Source of the DNA: Actinostola sp. cb2023
Lineage: Eukaryota > Cnidaria > Anthozoa > Actiniaria > Actinostolidae
DNA: 64,000 bases
Assembly: GCA_033675265.1 (NCBI GenBank)
Contig: JAUJYZ010000492.1
Coordinates: forward strand, 1 to 64,000
Reading direction: 5' to 3'
In this document: one piece after another, positions 55,308 to 64,000 of the stretch
How positions within the stretch are numbered: position 1 is the stretch's first letter
How the letters are laid out: every line of letters starts with the position of its first letter
Notes under the pieces: generated by a model
Database searches by the model: none
What the model was told of the DNA's origin: nothing
Seen by the model: the letters and a program-made list of their open reading frames with translations, nothing else
Made by a program: the position numbers and the translations under genes

Positions 55308-56709
55308 AGCTGCATATGGAGATTTTTGCAACTAAACATTGACCTATGTTTTGTTCATGCTCGAGGATCCAGCGGTAAACCAACATGTTGGGTACCCTGT
55401 GGTGACAGTCTAAGAAAGACTATGGACTTTTCCGCAGGGGGAGGGGGGTAAACAATCGATAAACATGACAAACCTGTCGTACCTCCCCCTGTTGGTAAAA
55501 TTTTGGCCCTACTGGGAAATTCAGCCTTCTGCTATTGCCTTCTCACTGGTTATGTATGAGATGAAGGAAGGGCTCAGTGGCTGATTTTCAGAGGCTAATT
55601 TGTACAATGTTTGACGAATAATTTTAAAGAGGTTTTAAAGTAATCATTAAAATATGTAAATCACAAAAATGTATTTTTTTTAACAATGAACAGAATGTGC
55701 AACATTGGACGCTTACAAACTTACAATGTAGTGAATTGAAGGTTTAGGTTTTACGCCAAGTGTATTTAAAGCTTCGTGTCCAGTTTGTTTTGCAAAATTA
55801 CGTGTTACACTTCTAAAGAAAATAGGAATAACGTCGCTAGAGAATAGGAGAATACAGGATATGATCATTGCCTTATATAACTGCCTTTCCGCAGCAAATG
55901 CGCCTTCCTATTAAAATCACCATCCTTTCGGTGGGATGCGATCTCAGAGGTAGCGCAAACTAAACAAATATCACCCAAGGCTAATACCACCTGTTTTGGC
56001 CTCTGTCTATAAAGACTCGAGAGAAATTCTATACCCTATTTTAGACAGTTATTGACAACTTAGTACTAGTTACGGTAGTAATCCTGTATAGTGAGGCGCT
56101 ATTTTTTTCAAAAATCTAAATTTGATAACCTATCTAATACTCTAAAAAGCGAAAATTACGATCCTTGTCAGAATTGCAGACCCTATTCAAGACAATTTAG
56201 GGTGAAATGTATACCCTATCTAAGACCAAAACCCCCCAAAACATACCCTATCCAGCGGCACATACAGGTATAGCAAATATATGGGAGTATACCCCCTCCT
56301 CACCGGGTTTTATATATTATATCGTTACTAAATTCAGCCGCTAGTTTTAGGTATTACTTAGTAGATTTAATATCCCTTGAGAGAAATTGCCGTCTAGCAT
56401 CTCTGTTAAGTAAAATAAAGTTTATGTATGATGTACGTGTAATATTGAATTAGTTTGTGAGCTAAGTCTTATCTCTCGCAGTCTATCCTAGCCATGCCGT
56501 ACTGTGTTTACCCTGTTTTGCAGACAGCTTGTCAAGCGATTTATAACGTTGTATGGTTTCTGCAGTCAATTTTTAATTAAAAGATTGGAAACTAAGCTAA
56601 TCGCCAAAGAAGGAAAACATATGTAAGAACTGTTTACTACTCAATAGATAACATTCAGACGAAAATAAAAAACTTTTTTCATCACATCAAAAATGGTACT
56701 TTTTGTGTT

Positions 56710-56947
56710 AGGCCCCGTCCACACGTATCCGGCGGATATTTGGAATCCGCAACTTTTTCGATGCGGAATGGCCTCCCGTCCCGACACGTATCCGGTGAAT
56801 ACGGTCGATGAATCCGCAACTTTTTGACTGATACGCTCTTTTGAATACGATGTGAATACGGCCTCGTGTGGACGCAAATTATTTTTAATCCGCATCGAAA
56901 GAGTTGTGGATTCAAAATTATCCGGATACGTGTGGACGGGGTCTTAG
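56710..56947. repeat. TIR element with ccccgtccacacgtatcc ends
   Basis: ggccccgtccacacgtatcc and its inverse ggatacgtgtggacggggtc bound the element; gaatccgcaactttttcgat recurs inside. It lies in the CLYBL-GPCR intergenic region. Confidence 0.88.
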
Positions 56948-57837
56948 TTGGTATGTTTCTCTTCTTGTGGTTTTCAGTATAGCAACGCAAGCATAAGCAT
57001 AAGAGGCGAGGTTACGTTACTGTCATTACTTACTGTGAAAACGGGCCAAACGCAAGCAGTACGTATGCATGCATGGTAAGCACAAGAGGCTGTCTGTCGC
57101 TGAAAATGTTTTCCATTGTCGTTTACTTATTATGTTTGCGTCGCTAGTGAAAAATGCTTTATTGCCTGCTGTTATTATATTTTTGTTGTCAGCTGCTGCT
57201 GTTTGTTTTAAAAAGGACAGCATTTTTCATCATACGTTATTTGTTTTCCCATTAACACAGCAAAAAAAACGTATCAGTCAGTTAACTAAGAAATATTGCC
57301 ACAATCAAATTAAATCAAATTAGTTTTTTCTAGTTATAAAGTTGGCAGTTTGTTTAATGTGAAAGACCCTTTCCCTAATAAGGAACTAGGAACTCAGATC
57401 GCGTATTATTTACTAATTTAGTTGTGGTAACTGTACATTAATGTTACTTACATAGGTGAAACATCTCGTCACCTATGCATACGCGTACGTGAGCACCTCC
57501 TTACCGATAAGGGATCTCACATATACAAAACGGCACCTAACGTCATCTCAGGCATGTAAAGACGCTTGTTCTACTGAATCGTTTAGCGTAATCCTCCAAA
57601 TTCCATCTTAGATTAAAGGAGGCCATGCACATCAAATGGGAAAACCCCATTCTCAACCAACAAGTGCATCACGTTAATTTATTATTACTTGTATAACACA
57701 CATTCCATCATGTAGTTATTGACCAACACTATTTAACAATTAGTCACCAAAGGCGAGGTGAATATCGGTGAATAATAACCGAGACGAAGTCGAGGTTATT
57801 ATCACTGCTATTCACTGAGCCTGAGGTGACTAATTGT

Positions 57838-58036
57838 TTTAGTAGAATTACACAGGTGATTATTTGAAAAAATAAAAATAAATAAGCATTTTAAAGAAAA
57901 TAAATTTGTATTTCATATTTCAAAAGCTGGCAGCCATTTTGTCAAAATGCTGTAGGTAACTATCGAGAAATAGTCCGAAGTTCTCGACCAATCAGCGCGC
58001 TTGATTTTCTATAATCACCTGTGTAATTCTGCTAAA
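57838..58036. repeat. TIR element with agaattacacaggtgatta ends
   Basis: ttagtagaattacacaggtg (57839) and cacctgtgtaattctgctaa (58017) are near inverse complements; the inside contains ccaatcagcgcgcttgattt. It is preceded by its own imperfect palindrome (gtcaccaaaggcgaggtgaa ... tgaggtgac) at 57743-57830. Confidence 0.8.
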
Positions 58037-59621
58037 TATATATAGTATTCCTATCATTGTATTCACAACTGAAGATGGCAGTACGCACTGCCGAAACATG
58101 TCTTGTTTCAAAGTTATCGTGTTATTTCTTAAAATTTTCCCATTATCCATCCTGATATTTGGGCGTGTACTTTTACAAAATCGCTAAATCAATTCCCTGC
58201 TTTTCGAGTGAGTGAGTGAGTTATTTTTACCATTATTTTATTGTTAACGTAATTAGACTCTTGCTTTTCTACGATCACTAACTTTACAAGAAAGAAACGC
58301 TAGAGTGCCCAGGGATGTTGTACTCGGGTGCAAGAGCGAAGGCGAGGTGTTTGGTGTAACCGCTAAGCTGATGAACCCATAAAAGTCCAATATACGGCTA
58401 AAACTCAACCCAACTGAAGTTTATTGTTTTCTTATGATCAATTAAAAGTAAATTAAAAACTCACGAACCCAGAAACTATTTGACAAGACTGGCGTATCAC
58501 CCCATGGCCAAAATTTGTATACTTCAAACCCACAAAACGGGTTCGCATATCCCCGTGAACATACCCCCCTGGGTACTAGGGATTGTATCTAGGTACTTCC
58601 CCCCGGTAATATGGTTTGTTAGCGGGTCATTTTTTCACCTGCTAACCATGATACATACTGATTGCTAATTTTATTTAATTAACATGAAAAAATCGTTATG
58701 AAAACAATTTCTCGGTACAATAATCATCGTACTCGCTCATCATGCCTCCGCCATCTGTTTTTCAAGTGAACTTGAACTGAAATTTATACCTGCTTTAGCG
58801 ATATGGATTTAATATACGCACGTTGGAACCTTTATTTGCGTAGTTAAGACGTTGTCGATCCGACAGGTTCGTAATGACGTTGATAGCAAAAGAACCAAAG
58901 AGCGCAGTTCTGATTTACTTGACAGCAAATCAAATGAAATAGAAGAAAGTTAGTAAACACGTCATAAAAGGTTTTCATGGCTTCCGCTAAACCGTGCAAC
59001 TGCTCTGTCGAGAGTGCAGCTCGTAATTTATGGATGTGTTGCGGAGTTCACCGGCCGGTGACTGTTGTGCAATTCCTGAGAGTTAAAAACTCGTCCTAAA
59101 AATATTACAGGTAAGGAACCGAAATACCGAGAGAGTTTCTCGTGACTAAAGTAGCTTGCTTGACTCAGTTCGCTGGACTTGCTTTTTTCCCCATGTTTGA
59201 CTGCCGTCAAGTTTTGTTCACCGTTTGGCTTGTCGGCACCGACGTTTCTAAGACTTGAGACAAACTAGTGCATATATGTAAATAAACGAATTTGTACTGC
59301 AGTACTTTTTCTTGGGTTTTCTTGAGGCAATGGCTTGTTTGGGGGGTGAGTTATTTGTTTTTTTGCTGGCCAAAACCTGCAGTATCGACAAATAAAGTTA
59401 TTGTAGTTTCCAACTGAATAGCGCTAAAAACTCGGCAAAAGAGCGGTACGAATACGAAAACCTGTCTTTCTTGATTCGTGTTTTTTTTTCTCCCCCGTAA
59501 ATTCGGAAGTTCAGGTCATTTTGTGTTGCTTATATAAGAGATGCAGGTACAATTAGAAACAGCCGGGCACTAACGTTATACCAGTATTAAAAGTTAGTGC
59601 GGTAGGAAACCATATGATTTA

Positions 59622-59780
59622 GAGTCGTTTTCGTATGAGTGGGAAACCTACGGCACGGAGTTACGGTACGGAATCGAAGACATTGTATTCAACCAATCAC
59701 AGCGCGCAAAATCATCGCTCAACCAATAAGAATGCTTGGATACGTACCGTAACTACTTCCACTCATACGAAAACGACTCT
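59622..59780. repeat. gagtcgttttcg TIR element
   Basis: Starts gagtcgttttcgtatgagtg and ends cactcatacgaaaacgactc with a perfect match, and inside shares ggaatcgaagacattgtatt with 4990-5198. Confidence 0.92.
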
Positions 59781-62027
59781 ATTACCCGATGAGACGATTT
59801 CATGTTTCTGATTTCAGTTTGGACTCAGTGCATGTTGAGAAAATTCATATTTTACAAATAACTGATCAGCTTCGCCTTTGGAAACTCTATTTCTCACGAC
59901 TGAAAAAAAACTAAAATTCAAGATGAAATTCCCTTTGATAAATTAAAGTGTTTTTAGGTGTCAATACTAGCCTTGTGCAAATAATGTCAAGCTTGGATAG
60001 TTTCTATATCAACTGAGTACAAAGAGAAGGAATAAGTGCCCCGTCTATAAATCATATATTTACGCTTACCGTTTCTATACGCTTAGGCTTTCCAATGTAC
60101 GCGTACGTAAACGATGAAAACGTCGGAAAAACGCTCACTCTAAATCGAAAAGCCGTATACATGTTCTTGCGTGGATAGCGTAAACAGTAGATTTTCGTAG
60201 TGACGTCACAGATCGCTTGTTCAAGTTACTACGCATGCTCAGTGCCTGTTTTTAGCGTTTTCGTATTGGCTAAAAAACCTCTGCTCGCAGGGTAATTGGC
60301 AGTTGAAAACGGTTCGTAAATCACTGAGAATTATCAAGATAGTTCTTAGTTAATATATCCATACCTGCCAACCCCCCGAATCCTCAAATCTTGGGACTGT
60401 AAAAATAGGCTAAAATAGCGTGCTTTAAAAATATATATACCAAAAGCAAAATAGCGGACAACCCTAAAAATTTCCGAACCAAAAAAAAAAAACAATAAAA
60501 AACAATAAAAAATATATTTTAAAAATCAGACTTTGGACTTCGTGTGGACTTCGGAATTCTGACTTTTCGACTTTCAACAAGCGATATTATCATTGCCAGT
60601 ATTATATAAGCTTGTTTTGTCTTGTTTATTTATTGCTCAACAATATGTCTTGGTAAGGCAATCCTTTGACATGATTTTGATTATTGATTATTTTATTGAT
60701 TTATTATTATATCACGTGGTTATTATATATATTCTCTTCAACAAGATGTGTCTTTCCACCAGCCTGTGTCTTATACCCGGTTTATTTACACACCTGTATC
60801 GAGGAGACAGAGAACACTTAGTTTTAAGTTAGTATTATGAAATACCCGGCCGTTTCTTCCAGTTTACAACATGCCATCCCGCATTCGTTCCAATAGCAGA
60901 AAAACGAAACAAATTATAATGTCTAATCATTTTGACTAAACATCACAAAACTTGGCACAGCTTGAGAGTTTTATATCCTCTACTCATTTGAGTAAATGAA
61001 ATCCAAAACAGCGTATCACGTGGTTAACCACGTGACAAAGAATTTTGAAAACAAAATATAAAATGCGGTCGCCAGTTTAAGAGGAAATTGAAAGCAAATA
61101 GTTGTGTATAATCACGTTTATGATCATCTATTAACCCTCGTTTAGAAAACCTGTCTCCCGCTTTTTGCAAGGAGAATATTTCGGAAAAGAGGTCACGTGA
61201 CCATTTCATCAGATTATATTTCTGTAGTTTTCTCTTAAACTATATATAATTCCGAGGTTTTCTAAACGCTATCTTGTTTAACTGGTTATCCTTAACGCTA
61301 TTACGTAAAAGGTATTTCATTGTGAATTGAATTCGCGACCGCATTTAAGAAAAACTATATTTTCCTCCATAAGGTCACGTGATCACATGACGTCACAATT
61401 GTTAGATCCAAATTGTCTCAAATCTTGTATATAACCTTATGCCTAAATATGAGTGCCTAAGTAAATTAGAGCAGCGAGTTATTACAAGAAATGTGATTTT
61501 CCAAATTGCCTTTTTGAACCAGGCCTTAAGTACCTTGAGAGAGCAATCCAGTAACTAACCAATCACCAATAAGTACAATTCTAGAAGAATCGGAGAAATC
61601 GTGTTGTTCTATGATGAGATATCTCTGACCAGCTGGTCACGACTAAAGTACAATATGCGAATATTCGCAGGAGTCCAATAAATCACGAGATTTTTCCTCA
61701 CGATAGATCCTGAAAGGACTGTACGTCGGAAAAGGCGTAGACTACTAGAAGAAGAATGTTTATCAAATAGAGTCATTTTCGTAAGAGTCGGAAGTAGTTA
61801 CGGTACGGTTCGTGCCGTGCCGTGACGGACCCGAGAAAACATTCGGCAATTTTAAAAGTCACTCCGTGATCGGGTCCAGAACTAGCTGGACTCACTTTTA
61901 TCTACGCGCGCGGCAAAGAGAAGAAGAGAAGAGCTAGAATGAATGAATGAATGAACTTTATTTGACTCAGAATTTCATCAATTACAAAGTAATTGCTTTT
62001 CAGGAAAGCCGAGTTTAAAAGAGTAAA

Positions 62028-62112
<85 letters not shown>
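62028..62112. repeat. (GA)n microsatellite
   Basis: About 40 ga units with occasional aaa interruptions, roughly 300 bases before the GPCR coding start. Confidence 0.95.
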
Positions 62113-62115
<3 letters not shown>

Positions 62116-62418
62116 CGCGCGCGCTTCTCGTAGTCTTCTATTTCTTTTGCGCCCAGTATTTATATAGTTATTGCTGAGAAAGTGGACTAGTATTTTCCCG
62201 GCCTTAGCACTCGAGCGCGTCCGTATACGTAACAATGGATCATCTTCACATAAGTCTGATCGAAGTCTGAAGTCTATAATGAAATCCCTCCTCGGCCGCT
62301 TCAGTTCATAGCATAGAACACTATACCTCGATGTAAACACGATGTAAACTTCTGTTGAAGTTTTATAATGTTAACATTTTCTTTCCAGAAAATTCATAAG
62401 AAGTCCTGCAATTCCAAT

Positions 62419-63819
62419 ATGAACGACACCTTTGACGATCATTATCACGTGACTGCGACATCCGTTGCCAAGGCAATACCCATGATCCTCCTCACCCTCG
62501 CTGCGTTCTTGGAGAACTCGCTTGTGCTGATCGCCGTTGCTAAGAGCAGATCTCTCCGCCAGTTGCCAGGCAACGTGTTTATTGTCAATCTGGCCCTCAC
62601 TGACGTCATGGGTGCAACGCTGTGCATGCCGTTTGGCTTCGTGACGGTTCTACTGAGAGGACGCTTTCTATTCGGCGATAGTCTGTGTCAGTTCCAAGCC
62701 TTTCTTATCGTCACGCTATCCAACGTGACTTTCCTAACTCTTCTTGGCTATAGTATGTTTAGGTATACACCTAATTTCAAAAACGTTGTCCAATAATAAT
62801 CAAAAAAGCCAAATAGGATTTGATTAAAAGACAAAAGAAGTGCACTCAAGCTGAAAAATAATTAAAAAGTTTGTATATCTTTTTGAATGAATTCGTATTT
62901 GGCTATTTGGACAACGTTTTTGAAATTAGGTGTATCATGATCACCTCAAGAAGGCAACTGAGTATCTCGACTCTCTGGAGAGGGGGTAAGGTGTATTTGG
63001 CATCCATCTGGATCATAGGTATGCTGTTTGCGTCCCTACCCCTGGTGGGGTGGGGAAAGTATCGGTACTTTCCGAGCTTTTATGCATGTACCGTGGACTG
63101 GATGGCCAACAAATCGTACAGTACCACGATGTTTGTTGTGGTGTTTTTTATTCCACAGACGATAATGCTACTGTCGTACTACAACATTTCGAAGTTTGTG
63201 CGGCGCCACAAAAAAACAGTTGAATAAATGCAGAAGAGTGAACGTCGTTGCGAACTTGAACTCGACATTTAACGCGACGCGGTCCGAGAACTACAATGGC
63301 TATTCACATGACATCAGCAGTGGTCAGTCATACCCCGAGAACACCAAGAAACTAGTCATTCAAAGTATCGAGCCCGCGTGTCCAGCGGTGAATGACTTGA
63401 CCGGCGGAAATATGGATAATAATCCGGCGGCCCGTCGTCCCACGAGCGAACGCCGATCTCTTCCCGAGGTCGCGAATGTACAAATTAATCCCAAGCAGAA
63501 GAATCCCGCTAAGTTTCATGGGAAAAGAAGGTCAGCGGTCAGTCTTCTGAGAGTTGTACAACAGGAAAGGCTGGTCAAGATTCTATTGTTTACTGTGTTA
63601 GCGTTCTACGCGTGTTGGATGCCGTTTGCCGTAGCGAGCTTTATGCAGGTTATCGGACATGGTGGGTCGAGGCCAAAATACTACGATGTAACGTCCATGT
63701 GGTTGGCATTCTCCAATGCACTCTGTAACCCCGTTATCTATGGACTTCTTAATGGACAGTTTCGCAAAGCATTTCGGGATGCGTTGAGGGCAATGTGTAG
63801 TTGTTGTTTTGAGAAGTAA
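62419..63819 (+). CDS. Class A (rhodopsin-like) G protein-coupled receptor
   Basis: Two coding exons, 62419-62762 and 62930-63819, joined in frame by removing 62763-62929. The product of about 410 residues starts MNDTF (an N-glycosylation site) and shows seven membrane spans: TM2 NLALTDV, TM3 Cys in GDSLCQFQAF, TM4 after STLWRGGKVYLASIW, TM5 TMFVVVFFIPQTIMLL, TM6 with the toggle CWMPF, TM7 with NPVIYGLL, then a basic tail. The DRY position reads F-R-C after splicing. The third loop is long and carries an apparent frameshift: a run of seven A at 63210-63216 ends the frame four codons later (TGA-preceding TAA at 63225), whereas six A continues through KKQLNKCRRV to TM6 and TM7. The ligand cannot be named. 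An upstream acceptor at 62388 suggests a 5' leader intron. Confidence 0.88.
62763..62929 (+). other. Intron formed by a transposable element
   Basis: 167 nt with donor AG|GTATAC and acceptor AAATTAG|GTGT. The acceptor lies inside the right terminal repeat of the element at 62767-62933, and the donor is four bases before the left repeat. Splicing restores the frame (…S-M-F-R-C-I-M-I-T…). The intron contains in-frame stops if retained. Confidence 0.82.
62767..62933. repeat. Introner-like MITE, copy B (GPCR gene)
   Basis: A 167-bp element with ~28-bp terminal inverted repeats acacctaatttcaaaaacgt / acgtttttgaaattaggtgt, homologous to copy A at 49217-49366. A target duplication is not clear: the flanks give at most AT. 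Deleting exactly this element also leaves an open frame, reading F-R-Y-I-M-I. Confidence 0.92.
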
Positions 63820-63940
63820 AAGAGTAGACTGAATGACGAAAACTGTATATATAACCGTTTCACTTTTGCAAAGGTTGGCTTACTCGACTTAGTCGTCTAT
63901 ATTGGCAGGTCTATAAGAGTAATCTGACAAACATTGTGGC

Positions 63941-64000
63941 CCTGCACGAAAGGTGAATTAATAGCGCTATCCACCGGATAAGTCTTATCCAATGGATAAA
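63941..64000. repeat. ggataagt element, cut by the window end
   Basis: ccctgcacgaaaggtgaatt followed by gcgctatccaccggataagt matches the left half of the 47214-47347 copy. The right half lies outside the window. Confidence 0.85.

Larger units (their letters stand above)
55308..62418. other. Repeat-rich intergenic interval, CLYBL to GPCR
   Basis: No gene is recognised in ~7 kb. It contains a ccctatc-motif dispersed repeat (~55990-56310), two TIR elements (56710-56947 and 57838-58036), a gagtcgttttcg copy (59622-59780), one lone family end at 61770, and a GA microsatellite. A pyrimidine-rich ttttctttccag ends at 62388, so a 5' leader exon of the GPCR gene may lie further left. Confidence 0.6.

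Noticed and set aside
62871..63227. Separate short membrane protein after the GPCR first half
   Set aside because: It is the second exon of the same receptor, separated only by the element-derived intron and ended by the A7 run.

Overview
This is a piece of an animal nuclear genome, most likely a cnidarian and probably an anthozoan (coral or sea anemone). Large metazoan genes are cut into many short exons with GT-AG introns. They include a cohesin loader, a bridge-like lipid transfer protein, a tRNA methyltransferase, a mitochondrial lyase, a Bar/NK-type homeobox gene and a class A GPCR. The DNA between them is AT-rich and full of foldback and TIR elements and simple repeats. The metazoan placement is firm; the anthozoan placement is an inference.

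Layout. 0.9-5.5 kb (+): seven exons from the middle of a NIPBL (Scc2/Nipped-B) gene, entering from the left and stopping. 14.1-6.9 kb (-): the first exons of a BLTP2/KIAA0100 (Hobbit/SABRE) gene, also stopping. These two incomplete genes face each other across about 1.4 kb of repeat DNA. 14-28 kb is mostly repeats, with one 200-residue acidic-tailed ORF at 19.5-18.9 kb (-). 28.0-31.4 kb (+): a complete two-exon homeobox gene. 33.8-35.2 kb (+): an intact single-exon F-box/LRR gene, with a broken copy of its own 5' end just upstream. 51.7-36.6 kb (-): a nearly complete TRMT2A gene in about 25 small exons. 52.0-55.3 kb (+): a complete six-exon CLYBL gene head to head with TRMT2A. 55.3-62.4 kb: repeat-rich intergenic DNA. 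62.4-63.8 kb (+): a class A GPCR whose only coding intron is a transposable element.

The genes do not form a pathway. NIPBL loads cohesin, BLTP2 moves lipid at membrane contacts, TRMT2A makes 5-methyluridine in tRNA and CLYBL clears citramalyl-CoA in mitochondria. The shared theme is structural: repeats and splice sites are intertwined. A 167-bp foldback element forms exactly one intron of the GPCR gene and lies across its DRY-motif codons. A second copy starts 12 nt inside a TRMT2A 5' splice site. Other repeats start within a few nt of 5' splice sites in NIPBL, TRMT2A and CLYBL. A 1-kb minisatellite in TRMT2A is built from the exon-intron junction of its DPPRAG catalytic exon. This resembles intron birth from transposons (introners) and is the most interesting signal here.

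Several exons need a single-base change in or beside a short run to stay in frame (two in NIPBL, one in the GPCR, probably one in TRMT2A). This fits homopolymer sequencing error, but real mutation cannot be excluded from the sequence alone.
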